Shown: positions 8,922 to 17,370, counted from the first letter of the stretch. The stretch is 42,684 nucleotides of DNA from Acidobacteriota bacterium (GCA_021816455.1 JAKAXU010000027.1:1-42684); one strand, 5' to 3'. Numbers and translations: made by a program. Notes: a model not told the origin generated them from the letters alone.

Positions 8922-9734
8922 ATGCAGAACTGGAAGCTGACACTAGCCTACGACGGCACGGAGTATCACGGATGGCAGGTTCAGCCAGGATTCCGCACCG
9001 TTCAGGGTGAGTTGCAGGCAAGTCTGGCGCGGGTAGTAGGCGAGTCCCCGTTGCCGCAAGGCTCAGGCCGCACGGATGCCGGGGTTCACGCGCTGGGCCA
9101 GGTGGCAAGTTTTGTTCTCGCCAGCCCGATTCCTGCCGACAACCTGAAGCGTGCGCTCAACCGGATTCTGCCCGCATCGATTCGAGTGTTGGTGGCGGAA
9201 CCGGTGGAGGAGCAGTTTCACGCGCGTTATTCCGCGCGGGCCAAGAGCTACGAATACCGCATCTTTCGCAGCGCGGTCTGCTCGCCGTTTCTGGTGCGGT
9301 ATGTGCATCTGTGCCGCTGGCCTCTCGATCCGGACCGGCTCCGTACGGCTGCGGAAATCGTCGTCGGAGAGCATGATTTTCGCTCGTTCGCGGCTACGGA
9401 TCCGGAGTTGCAGGAAAGGAATCAAGGCGAGCAAATTCCTCCACCACTCAGCACGGTGCGCACCATCTTTGCCAGCGAATGGCGGATGGAATCTGCGGAA
9501 TTGCTGGTTTACCGTGTGCGCGGCAATGGATTTCTGCATCACATGGTGCGGAATCTGGTGGGAACGATGCTGGAGATTGGGCGGGGACACTTTACGGCAG
9601 CCGCGATGGCGGAGATTCTGGCGAGGCGGTCGCGGGCAGCCGCTGGACCAACCGCACCGGCCTGCGGGCTGTTTCTGCACTCTGTGGAATACGACGAGCC
9701 GGAATCGGAGCGCGAAATGGAGCAGTTAGGATGA
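8922..9734 (+). CDS. truA: tRNA pseudouridine synthase A (positions 38-40)
   Basis: Converts U38-U40 of the tRNA anticodon arm to pseudouridine. The 270-residue product has the N-terminal LAYDGTEYHGWQ motif and the catalytic GRTDAGVHA with nucleophile D52. Later come the family blocks KSYEYRIF, HDFRSFAA and GNGFLHHMVRNLVGTM. Length is normal. The upstream ribosome-binding site is weak (a GAAAGA-like stretch). The stop codon overlaps the start of the M20 peptidase by 4 bp (ATGA), so the two genes form a coupled pair. Confidence 0.95.
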   Translation: MQNWKLTLAYDGTEYHGWQVQPGFRTVQGELQASLARVVGESPLPQGSGRTDAGVHALGQVASFVLASPIPADNLKRALNRILPASIRVLVAEPVEEQFHARYSARAKSYEYRIFRSAVCSPFLVRYVHLCRWPLDPDRLRTAAEIVVGEHDFRSFAATDPELQERNQGEQIPPPLSTVRTIFASEWRMESAELLVYRVRGNGFLHHMVRNLVGTMLEIGRGHFTAAAMAEILARRSRAAAGPTAPACGLFLHSVEYDEPESEREMEQLG

Positions 9735-11023
9735 ACCGCACCGAGCACATGCGGCATGGCACCCGTTCCACGTTTGCGCGCGTGACGGCTCTGGCCGAGC
9801 AGCGAGCCGTGCATGAAGCCTTCCGCTGGCTGCATCTGCAAAACCAGCAACTGCTGCGCACGCAGGCCGAGCTGGTGGCGATTCCCGCACCACCATTCGC
9901 CGAGTCGGCACGCTCTGCGTGGATAAGCGAACGCTTTGCCGCGATCGGACTGGAAGAGATTACGACGGATGAAGCAGGCAATGTTTTGGCGCGCTTTCCG
10001 TCGGCGATTCAGGCAGGCAGAACCGCTGGCACGATACTGCTGTCGGCGCATCTGGACACAGTATTCCCCATCGAAACTCCGCTCCAACCGGTTTTGCGCG
10101 GGGATCGGCTGGAAGCACCGGGAGCATGTGACAATGCGGCGGGCGTAATCGGAATGCTCGCGCTCGCGCAGGCTATGCTGGTGGCCGGGATCAAACCTGC
10201 CACGGACTTGTGGCTGGTGGGCAATGTGGGCGAGGAGGGGGAAGGAGATCTGCGCGGAGTGCGTCATCTCTACAGCCATGCGCCGTTTCGCGAGCACATC
10301 GTCGGCCACATTGTGCTGGACGGAGCGGGAGCGGAATCCGCCGTGACGCAGGCGTTGGGCAGCAGACGGTTTCAGGTGCGTCTGACCGGTCCGGGTGGAC
10401 ACAGCTTCACCGACGCAGGGACGGCAAATCCGATTCTGGCTCTGAGCGATGCGATGATGCGCCTGGCTGCAACGGTGGCTGAGGATGAGAAGACCCGCAC
10501 GACGTTCAATGTGGGAACGATCAGCGGAGGAACCAGCGTGAACAGCATTCCGGAATCGGCGACGGCGTCAGTGGATTTTCGTTCAACCGAGATGACCGAG
10601 TTGGTACGGATGGAGGCAGCACTGCATCGGGCTGTAGAGGACGCCGTCGAAAGTGCCAACATTGCCGCCGATGCCCATGCGCAGCGAAAGAACACAAGCT
10701 TCGAACCACTACGTGCAGCCATCGACAAGATCGGAGATCGTCCGACGGGGCGTTTACCAGAGTCCTCAGCACTGCAGGAGACGCTGCGAGCAGTGGACAG
10801 ACACCTGCACCTGCACACGGATCTGAGGCTGGGATCGACGGACGCGAACTGGCCGCTTTCGCTGGGCGTTCCGTCGCTTTCGATGGGAGCAGGTGGGGAT
10901 GGCGGCGCGGCTCACACCCGCGCAGAATGGTACAGCGGCGCAAATCGAACGCTGGGACTGAAGCGCGTGCTTTTGCTGGTGCTTGCGATGCTGGAAGAAG
11001 CAGCAAACCCGCTGGAATCCTGA
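9731..11023 (+). CDS. M20-family metallopeptidase
   Basis: A dizinc aminoacylase/carboxypeptidase-like hydrolase of 430 residues. The metal-binding set of the family is complete: H107 in SAHLDT with D109, D134 in GACDNAAG, E168/E169 in VGEEGEG, D197 in IVLDGAG, and H395 in GAAHTRAEW. The lid (dimerisation) domain is marked by the GPGGHSF stretch near residue 222. No signal peptide is evident, so it is probably cytoplasmic, acting on small peptides or N-acyl amino acids. The start is set by the ATGA overlap with truA; the frame open further upstream lies inside truA. Substrate cannot be told from sequence. The convergent neighbour is a peptide-type ABC permease, but the two are not co-transcribed. 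Confidence 0.88.
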   Translation: MNRTEHMRHGTRSTFARVTALAEQRAVHEAFRWLHLQNQQLLRTQAELVAIPAPPFAESARSAWISERFAAIGLEEITTDEAGNVLARFPSAIQAGRTAGTILLSAHLDTVFPIETPLQPVLRGDRLEAPGACDNAAGVIGMLALAQAMLVAGIKPATDLWLVGNVGEEGEGDLRGVRHLYSHAPFREHIVGHIVLDGAGAESAVTQALGSRRFQVRLTGPGGHSFTDAGTANPILALSDAMMRLAATVAEDEKTRTTFNVGTISGGTSVNSIPESATASVDFRSTEMTELVRMEAALHRAVEDAVESANIAADAHAQRKNTSFEPLRAAIDKIGDRPTGRLPESSALQETLRAVDRHLHLHTDLRLGSTDANWPLSLGVPSLSMGAGGDGGAAHTRAEWYSGANRTLGLKRVLLLVLAMLEEAANPLES

Positions 11024-11042
11024 CAGCGCGCAGGAGGAACGT

Positions 11043-11981
11043 TCAAGCGCGCATGCGCGGGTCCATCCAGCGATAAGCGATGTCGGTTATCAGATTCACC
11101 AGAACGTAACTGAGGCCGATGCAGAGAAGCGAACCCTGCACCAGCGCATAATCGCGTGAAGAGATTGCAGTGACAACGAGGCGACCGAGACCCGGCCAAC
11201 TGAAGATGGTCTCTGTGACGATGGCCCCGGCGAGCAGCGCGCCAAATTGCAGTCCCAGAACCGTGACGACAGGAACCAGGGCATTGCGCAACGCGTGGCC
11301 GTAGACGACGCGACGCTCGCTCAGACCCTTGGCCCGCGCCGTGCGCACATAGTCCTGATTCAGCTCCTCGAGCATGGACGAGCGTACGACGCGCGTGAGA
11401 ATGGCAGCCAACGAAGCACCCATGCCAAAAGCCGGCAGGATTAGATAAGGCCAGTTTTCCGGGCGCCAGAGACTGCCGTCGCCCGCGCCGGAGACCGGTA
11501 GCCAGCCAAGACGAATCGAAAACAGCAGAATGAGCAGCGGCGCAAGCGCGAAGGCCGGAACCGAGAGACCGGTGAGGCTGATGAGACCAACACATTGGTC
11601 CAGATAACTGCCTCGACGAACGGCTGCAAGTACGCCCGCTGGAATGGCCAGAAGAACCGCAACGAAGAGTGCGCAGAAGGTGAGCGCGAGCGTGTAGGGA
11701 TAACGCGTGAGGATGAGATGGAGAACCGAATCGTGCAGATGAATAGACTGGCCGAAATTGCCATGCAAGACGTTGCGCCAATAATGAAGGTACTGCGTCC
11801 AGAGTGGCTGGTCGAGTCCGTACTGATGTCGCAGACGCGCAAGATCCGCCGCCGTTGCGCTGTCTCCGAGCATCTGCTGCACAGGATCGCCAGGGACCAG
11901 ATGAATAAGCAGAAAAACGATGGAGACAACCAGCCAGATGACGGGCAGCGCACTCAGCAGGCGAAGGAAAACGGATTTCAT
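11043..11981 (-). CDS. ABC transporter permease, DppB/OppB family (orphan)
   Basis: About 312 residues with six predicted membrane segments. It carries the family N-terminal motif LIHLVPGDPV and the permease EAA-type loop with YVRTARAKGLSERRVVYGHALRNALVP, the region that docks to the ATPase. It ends TDIAYRWMDPRMR, typical of DppB. Such permeases import di/oligopeptides or nickel with a DppC partner, two ATPases and a binding protein. None of these is in the window: both neighbours run on the opposite strand, so this gene appears monocistronic. The start could be ATG 11981 or an in-frame GTG at 11993; neither has a clear ribosome-binding site. Confidence 0.85.
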   Translation of the reverse strand: MKSVFLRLLSALPVIWLVVSIVFLLIHLVPGDPVQQMLGDSATAADLARLRHQYGLDQPLWTQYLHYWRNVLHGNFGQSIHLHDSVLHLILTRYPYTLALTFCALFVAVLLAIPAGVLAAVRRGSYLDQCVGLISLTGLSVPAFALAPLLILLFSIRLGWLPVSGAGDGSLWRPENWPYLILPAFGMGASLAAILTRVVRSSMLEELNQDYVRTARAKGLSERRVVYGHALRNALVPVVTVLGLQFGALLAGAIVTETIFSWPGLGRLVVTAISSRDYALVQGSLLCIGLSYVLVNLITDIAYRWMDPRMRA

Positions 11982-12113
11982 AGATGGATTCACGATACAC
12001 GGTCATTGGCAGGATGAATTGCGTTTGCTCACAATCCAACAACAACTTCAGGCCAAATACCGTGTCTACCCAAGACAAGAGTGACAAGAGTAGAGATCCG
12101 GGGAGAAATTCCG

Positions 12114-12662
12114 ATGAAGCGACTATGGATTGCAGCTCCGGTACTTATGCTTGCGATGGCTCCGTTCCGTGGAATGGCTCAGCGCATCCCTTCTGTTGCT
12201 GATTACAATGTGGCAGAAGATGGTCCAATTCCGCCGGAGCTGGCGCATCCAGGAACGATCTTTATTTCCAACGGCAACTCTTTCTTCGCCCCGTTCACCT
12301 GGTACTACCATGGCGATACATCCCTCGCGTATGTAGAGTTCTATCAAGCTCTGAAAGCAAGTGGAGCGTACCATCTGGTGTCTCAACCGGATCAAGCTGA
12401 TCTTGTCGTGGTGGTGACGACAGGAGGAGCCATTTCACCGGCGGGCAACTCCTATTTGACCGCATCGAGCGATCTGCACCTGCAGATCATTGACCGAAGA
12501 ACGAATATTCCTATTTGGGCAATGGATCAACCAGTCTTTTTCGCATTCCGCCATAAGAATCGGAATCGCAATTATGAACGCGCGATGGTCCGGCTGATCG
12601 GACAATTCGAAGCGTTCACGGGAGTAAAGGCCAGCCCGCCGAAGTCGACGAAATCGCACTGA
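12114..12662 (+). CDS. Small secreted protein of unknown function
   Basis: 182 residues from the ATG at 12114, preceded by GGGAG at a good distance. It starts with a signal peptide (MKRLWIAAPVLMLAMAPF...GMAQ). The mature part has a segment QADLVVVV followed by LTASSDLHLQIID and IPIWAMDQPV. This strand pattern is reminiscent of small periplasmic DUF4136-like proteins, where a similar ADLVV...LxDxxT...W order occurs. That resemblance is weak and no function is claimed. It is divergent from the DppB-type permease and convergent with the cytochrome b gene, from which a hairpin terminator separates it. Confidence 0.65.
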   Translation: MKRLWIAAPVLMLAMAPFRGMAQRIPSVADYNVAEDGPIPPELAHPGTIFISNGNSFFAPFTWYYHGDTSLAYVEFYQALKASGAYHLVSQPDQADLVVVVTTGGAISPAGNSYLTASSDLHLQIIDRRTNIPIWAMDQPVFFAFRHKNRNRNYERAMVRLIGQFEAFTGVKASPPKSTKSH

Positions 12663-12676
12663 TTCCACAAAACAGG

Positions 12677-12708
12677 GCTGGCGAAAGGGCCGAAACCCTT
12701 CCGCCAGC
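12677..12708. terminator. Hairpin terminator between convergent genes
   Basis: GCTGGCGAAAGGG (12677-12689) pairs with CCCTTCCGCCAGC (12696-12708), giving 12 pairs with one mismatch around a 6-nt loop. It lies between the ends of the secreted-protein gene and the respiratory operon and could stop transcription from both sides. No long T-run follows on the plus strand. Confidence 0.6.
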
Positions 12709-12747
12709 TGACCGAATCCGATCACGAGGTTCCATGCCTCGACAGAT

Positions 12748-15435
12748 TTATTGGCTGTCTGAATTGTCGGGCATCGCTCGGATAAACGTTATGAGTGCAC
12801 GCATGTCCGCAGGGTTCATGTTCGTGAGCGGCATGCCGCCTCGTTGCATTCGCGTTGTGTGGTGACGCAGCAGATCCTCCAGGCTTTTGGCGGGCAGCAG
12901 CGAAGCTGTTCCTGCCAGTGGCGGCGCGGCTACCGTTCCGTGGAGGCCATCGATGCCGTGACAGGTTTCACAACGATTCTTCTGGAAGATACTTCTTCCA
13001 TTTTGCGCCAGAGGCGAGAGCTTTGACGCATTCCAGACGGCTTTCTGCGCCGTGCTCGTCTGTCCGGCTCCTGCCACACTCGAGGCAGCCGTCCCGGTTA
13101 CCGCCGCCGAGCCTGCCTTCGCAGCGCTGGTTCCGGCATGCGCAGCGGCAGTCTCCTTTGTCGCTGTGATCGGCTTCAGGCTGCGCACGTACTCCACAAG
13201 CTGATTGAATTGCGGATCGGGCAGCGTGATCTGCGGCATGCCCCCCGCGCGCATCTTCGGAGTCAAGTGGCGCAGCAGATATGGCAATTTATCGCCGGGG
13301 AACTTTGCTCCAACGCCAATCAGCGACGGCGCAAATCGCGTTCCCTGACCGTTTGCACCATGGCAGGCAACGCAACCCAGATTCTGGAAATACTCCCGGC
13401 CGGGCATCGCCGACTTCTCCGGTACGGCTGCAGTCATCGACTGCACGGCAGGCGCGGCGGCTGGTGAAGCTGCCTCCTTCTCCGGAGAAGGCACGGCTGA
13501 CTGCATCTGCGCAGGAAGCGGCGATGCAGCTTCTCCCGTTGCCGCGGCGTGCGCCGGTGCCTTCAACGTGTGCAGATAGGCAACGAGCTGGTTCAGTTGG
13601 CCAGGACTGCCAAAGAATGGAGGCATGCCGCCTGCAGACATCTTTGCGTTCGGGTGCTGAATCAGATTGGCCACCTGCGCGTCGCTGAGCGGAGCAAGCA
13701 GCGGAGCAAGAGCCGGAGCGCGTCCTCCGCTTCCATTCGGACCATGACAGCCAATGCAGCCATGCTCCAGATATATCTTTGCGCCTGCAAGGGCAGCAGC
13801 GGAGGGTGCGGCAGAAGCGGCGACAGGAGTGCCGGTGCCGGACGGAGAGTTCGCAGCGGCACCTTCGGCCGCGGCATGTCCGGAGGCGGTCGGAGCAGGG
13901 GAGGGCGCGGTCGCATCGGTCGCATATGAAGCCTGCACGTTTGCAGCAGGAGTTCCGATCACCGCAAGATAAGCCAGCAGCGCCTTCATCTCGTTCGAAG
14001 AAATATCGACGGAGGGCATTTTGCCTGCAAGCATAGCCGCGTTCGGATGATGCAGCAGATCAATCAATTGCGCTTCTGGAAACTTGGTTGTAATCCCACT
14101 GAGATTCGGCCCGACAACTCCGCCGAGGCCCACATCGCCGTGGCAGCCGGAGCATCCATGTTCCTGAAAGACTCCCCTGCCCCGCGCGACCAACCGACTG
14201 ACTGGCCCGCTGGGCATTTCGGATGGGCCTGTGCCTCCGGGGGATTCTATATATGGGTGAAAGGGCGCAGCAGAATAGGCTTTTTCCTGCTGCGCCTGCA
14301 GCTTGAGCTGTGCAGCAGTGCCGGGATCGCGCCGATCATCCATTTCACTCCGGAATCCGAGATACACAACTCCCACCATGACGATGGCAACTGCCAGCAC
14401 AGGAATCGGACGACGCCAAGGTCGGCGCTCAAGGCTGTGGTCCAGAAACGGAAGCAGGAAGAAACCGGTAGCCAGCAATCCAGGGACCACTACGACGGCG
14501 AAGACAACTTTTGGACCTTCCCAGAACTTGAGCCATTCAAACATCGGCAGGTAATACCACTCCGGTCGCGGCAGGAAGTGCGTATCCGCGGGATTGGCGA
14601 TGGGGCCGAGACCGGTCGGATGGAAATATGCGAGAAAACCGAGACCGGCCATCAGGAGCAGCGAAAAAACCATGTCCATGATGACCTGCTTCGGATAGAA
14701 GTACTCGGCTGGCAACTTCGGCTCAATCGGATCTTCGTTCATCGGACCGGCCGCTCCTGCCTTGCGGAACAGGAAGATGTGCGCAGCGATGAAGAGAAAA
14801 ATGCAGCCGGGAATCAGAAAGACGTGAGCCACGTAAAAGCGCGACAGCGTGAGGGTGCCAATCATGTCTCCACCGCGGAGCATGCGTGTGAGCCAGTTGC
14901 CGACAAGTGGGACCTCGCCGACGATGTTGGTTCCCACCGCGGTGGCGAAATAGGCCTTTTGATCCCATGGCAGCAGATAGCCGGTGAAACCCATGCCGAG
15001 TACAAACATCGAGAGTGTGGCACCGGAAATCCAGAGCAACTCGCGGCGGCCCTTGTACGAACCATAGAGGAATGTCTGGAGGAAATGCAGAGCAAGCACG
15101 ATAATCATCGCGCTGGAGCCGTAGGAATGGAGACTGCGCAAAAATGCGCCTGCGGCCACCTGCTTCATGATGTAGGCGACGCTGGTATGCGCTGTCTCCG
15201 CCGATGGCACATAGTAGAGTGCGAGACAGATGCCGGTGATGATCTGCGAGATGAAGATGAACAGCAGTCCGGAACCGAAGACATAGGCCAGGCGTGCGCC
15301 GCCCGGCACCGGTTCGTTGAGCGATTCCTTCATCAGTTTGTTCAGATCGGCTCGCCTATCGAGCCAGTGAAAGAGTTTTCCACGCGCAGAGCCGGAAGAC
15401 TCGGAGGCATTGCTGGTCTTTTTGTCGTTTTCCAC
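12748..15435 (-). CDS. Cytochrome b fused to four cytochrome c domains (bc-complex subunit)
   Basis: An 895-residue membrane protein, GTG start at 15435 with AAGGGTGA upstream. Residues about 1-365 are a full cytochrome b with b/IV parts joined. Heme b ligands are H103/H117 and H204/H219, and PEWY is at 291-294. Residues about 420-895 hold four mono-heme cytochrome c domains with CxxCH at 428-432, 560-564, 688-692 and 822-826. Each has a later Met in a KMP or GGMP motif (M473, M604, M733, M868), the expected sixth ligand. Ala/Pro/Thr-rich linkers separate the domains. It would oxidise quinol together with the Rieske protein just upstream and pass electrons along the c-heme tail, replacing cytochrome c1/f; no separate c1 gene exists in the operon. 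Family assignment is certain; the electron acceptor is unknown. Confidence 0.93.
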   Translation of the reverse strand: MENDKKTSNASESSGSARGKLFHWLDRRADLNKLMKESLNEPVPGGARLAYVFGSGLLFIFISQIITGICLALYYVPSAETAHTSVAYIMKQVAAGAFLRSLHSYGSSAMIIVLALHFLQTFLYGSYKGRRELLWISGATLSMFVLGMGFTGYLLPWDQKAYFATAVGTNIVGEVPLVGNWLTRMLRGGDMIGTLTLSRFYVAHVFLIPGCIFLFIAAHIFLFRKAGAAGPMNEDPIEPKLPAEYFYPKQVIMDMVFSLLLMAGLGFLAYFHPTGLGPIANPADTHFLPRPEWYYLPMFEWLKFWEGPKVVFAVVVVPGLLATGFFLLPFLDHSLERRPWRRPIPVLAVAIVMVGVVYLGFRSEMDDRRDPGTAAQLKLQAQQEKAYSAAPFHPYIESPGGTGPSEMPSGPVSRLVARGRGVFQEHGCSGCHGDVGLGGVVGPNLSGITTKFPEAQLIDLLHHPNAAMLAGKMPSVDISSNEMKALLAYLAVIGTPAANVQASYATDATAPSPAPTASGHAAAEGAAANSPSGTGTPVAASAAPSAAALAGAKIYLEHGCIGCHGPNGSGGRAPALAPLLAPLSDAQVANLIQHPNAKMSAGGMPPFFGSPGQLNQLVAYLHTLKAPAHAAATGEAASPLPAQMQSAVPSPEKEAASPAAAPAVQSMTAAVPEKSAMPGREYFQNLGCVACHGANGQGTRFAPSLIGVGAKFPGDKLPYLLRHLTPKMRAGGMPQITLPDPQFNQLVEYVRSLKPITATKETAAAHAGTSAAKAGSAAVTGTAASSVAGAGQTSTAQKAVWNASKLSPLAQNGRSIFQKNRCETCHGIDGLHGTVAAPPLAGTASLLPAKSLEDLLRHHTTRMQRGGMPLTNMNPADMRALITFIRAMPDNSDSQ

Positions 15436-15452
15436 GGCGTCACCCTTCTCCG

Positions 15453-16010
15453 TCAGTTCAGTATTTCCTTGTTCGGTACATTGGATCGGAAGTACTCGAA
15501 ATGGACCTGAAGTTTTCCGTTTTGCACACGCGAAGGCAGCTCATCCATTCCACGAGGAGGCGGCCCATATACGTGAGTTCCATTCGGCTTAAACCGGCCG
15601 CCATGGCAGGGGCAAACAAATTCATCCTGGCCCTGCTGCCAGGAGACACTGCAACCAAGATGCGGGCAAATCGCCGAAAGTACGTGAAGATCGCCAGTTT
15701 CAGCGCGGTGCACATACACCGACTGCGAACTGACGACTTCACGCCATCCATCGCGCTGCACGAAGGTGATTGTTTTTCGGACCGGGGACTGAGCGGCGGC
15801 AAAATCGCTTACCGACCCAACCTCCGACCATCCCGAACCCGTAGCTTTTGCGTAGAGCGGATAGAGGGCATACCGGAGCACGGGCACAGCCAGCAAAGCT
15901 CCCATTGCTGCTGTACCAATTCCCAGCAAGGCGCCGAGAAAGGAACGGCGGTTGATGACGATAACTTCGCTCTTTGCGGATGAAGCCGGAGCGTGGTCGT
16001 TTGTTTGCAT
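15453..16010 (-). CDS. Rieske iron-sulfur protein of the bc complex
   Basis: 185 residues with a perfect AGGAGG ribosome-binding site (16015-16020) overlapping the stop codon of the preceding gene. A twin-arginine motif NRRSFLG (20-26) and one hydrophobic segment indicate Tat export with a retained membrane anchor. The 2Fe-2S cluster is bound by C115 and H117 (CPHLGC) and by C133 and H136 (CPCHGG); C120 and C135 would form the stabilising disulfide. It transfers the first electron from quinol at the cytochrome b Qo site to the c-type hemes. It lies 8 bp after the heme-porin gene and 17 bp before cytochrome b, so all three are surely one transcript. Confidence 0.95.
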   Translation of the reverse strand: MQTNDHAPASSAKSEVIVINRRSFLGALLGIGTAAMGALLAVPVLRYALYPLYAKATGSGWSEVGSVSDFAAAQSPVRKTITFVQRDGWREVVSSQSVYVHRAETGDLHVLSAICPHLGCSVSWQQGQDEFVCPCHGGRFKPNGTHVYGPPPRGMDELPSRVQNGKLQVHFEYFRSNVPNKEILN

Positions 16011-16018
16011 CGGACCTC

Positions 16019-17338
16019 CTAGAAGTTGAGCCAGAGAGCAACGTAGACGGTGTTGTTGTCGGAAGCATTGCGCTGGGCACCGTCGTAGTTGGTGCTGGCT
16101 CCGTTGAATTTGGTGTAGCCGGTATACGCTACCGTCAGGTCAATATTCTGCACTGGCCAGTAGCCAAACTGGGCGATGTAACCGGCTGTATCCGGATTTC
16201 CATTGTTGCTTCCGGTAACAGCGGCTGGCGCGTAAAGAAGCGCGTCGGAGTTGCCGGTCGTCTGGAACAATGCGCCGGTCAAGGAATACCGACTGCGCCA
16301 GTGAAAGGTACTGTCCAGCTTGAGCGTGTTGAGATGGTTGTCTACCGTCGTTGCACCGCCAGCGGCGTAGGTCGCATTCAAAGTAGAACTCTCATGAATC
16401 CAGGTGCCATGCGCGTCGAGCAGGTTGGCTCCGAATGGCCGCTCGTACTGGAAGTCGAAGGAAGGATCGATGTAGTCGTCTGCCGGACCGGAGACCGCAT
16501 TCGGAAAAGACTTCATATAGATGCCATAGCTTCCTACTTCGAGGTAGTTACTGCCAAAGTTCTGCTGCCACGCCATGCGCCAGTATGGTGCGACCCCGCT
16601 GATGTTATATGGCTGTCCTGTGCCAGTAATCGGCGTTGGAGCGCCTGCATGCTCGGAGCGATAGATCGAAATGTCGCCGTAGAGATGATCGTTCCACATG
16701 CCGTATCCGCCGACACCGGCAACATCCTGCCCCAAATTCTGAATCACGGGCGACGCCAGCGACCCCACTCCGCTGGATGTTGAAATCCACGGGAATCCCC
16801 AGGTCGGCGTGCTGTTCCAGATGTCCTCGACGCCGGGATTGTTGTTTGCTGTGATGCCATATTGCCAGTCTTTTCCGGCGAGTTTACCCTGATTTGCGTA
16901 ACGCAGATCGGTGTTATCCATGCCGAAGTGGTCGTCTGCGTGCGTGTAGGTGACTTGAGCAAGTCCTCCAAAATGAGAAGCAAACGCTCCGGCAAGAAAG
17001 ATGCTCAGCTGCTGAGGAAATCCTGCAGAGTTATTCTGCGAAGCAGGCTGCGTGGCCTGAATCGACGTATTCGACAGTTCAATCATCGCCGACAGCGGAA
17101 TGTATTTCGACAGCAGAAGATCGCGCGTATTCCCGATCTTGTCCTTTGCCGTCATATCCGTCAGCACATAGCCTTCCAGCTTGAACTTTCGTCCGAACGG
17201 TGTTAACTCCGGTGGATTCGTATGGCACACATTGCAGGAGAGTCCCGTCTGCCGCGCGAAACTTGGCACAGCCTGAGCATAAGGCAGGGCAAAAAGCAGC
17301 GCAATCGGCATGATCCATTTTTTAAGTGACCACTTCAT
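16019..17338 (-). CDS. Mono-heme outer-membrane beta-barrel protein (Cyc2-like cytochrome-porin)
   Basis: 439 residues from the ATG at 17338 (GGAG six bases upstream; an in-frame GTG at 17350 is less likely). A signal peptide (MKWSLKKWIMPIALLFALPYAQA) is followed directly by one heme site, C35-N-V-C38-H39, in the context PSFARQTGLSCNVCHTNPP and then LTPFGRKFKLEGY. The remaining ~370 residues alternate short aromatic-rich strands with Gly/Asn/Ser turns, and the protein ends in Phe (ALWLNF), the usual outer-membrane insertion signal. Heme near the N-terminus followed by a barrel is the layout of Cyc2-type fusions that carry electrons across the outer membrane. It is first in an operon with Rieske and cytochrome b genes. 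The Cyc2 resemblance is architectural; iron oxidation is not shown. Confidence 0.78.
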   Translation of the reverse strand: MKWSLKKWIMPIALLFALPYAQAVPSFARQTGLSCNVCHTNPPELTPFGRKFKLEGYVLTDMTAKDKIGNTRDLLLSKYIPLSAMIELSNTSIQATQPASQNNSAGFPQQLSIFLAGAFASHFGGLAQVTYTHADDHFGMDNTDLRYANQGKLAGKDWQYGITANNNPGVEDIWNSTPTWGFPWISTSSGVGSLASPVIQNLGQDVAGVGGYGMWNDHLYGDISIYRSEHAGAPTPITGTGQPYNISGVAPYWRMAWQQNFGSNYLEVGSYGIYMKSFPNAVSGPADDYIDPSFDFQYERPFGANLLDAHGTWIHESSTLNATYAAGGATTVDNHLNTLKLDSTFHWRSRYSLTGALFQTTGNSDALLYAPAAVTGSNNGNPDTAGYIAQFGYWPVQNIDLTVAYTGYTKFNGASTNYDGAQRNASDNNTVYVALWLNF

Positions 17339-17354
17339 CGCATTCTCCACATCC

Positions 17355-17370
17355 GCGCGGATGGCCGCGC
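17355..17370 (-). promoter_or_regulatory. GC-rich hairpin beside the heme-porin ribosome-binding site
   Basis: GCGCGG (17355-17360) and CCGCGC (17365-17370) form a 6-bp all-GC stem with a 4-nt loop. Overlapping it is a 14-bp perfect palindrome CATCCGCGCGGATG (17350-17363). The stem ends a few bases before the GGAG (17345-17348) of the first gene of the respiratory operon, where it could tune ribosome access. Confidence 0.4.

Noticed and set aside
12725..12741. CGAGG/CCTCG mini-hairpin as a second terminator for the cytochrome b gene
   Set aside because: Only five base pairs with a 7-nt loop and no T-run; the hairpin at 12677-12708 is a far better candidate.
14047..15510. 487-codon plus-strand open frame opposite the cytochrome b gene
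   Set aside because: Its sequence is the antisense shadow of a clearly conserved heme protein; no recognisable motif or start context.
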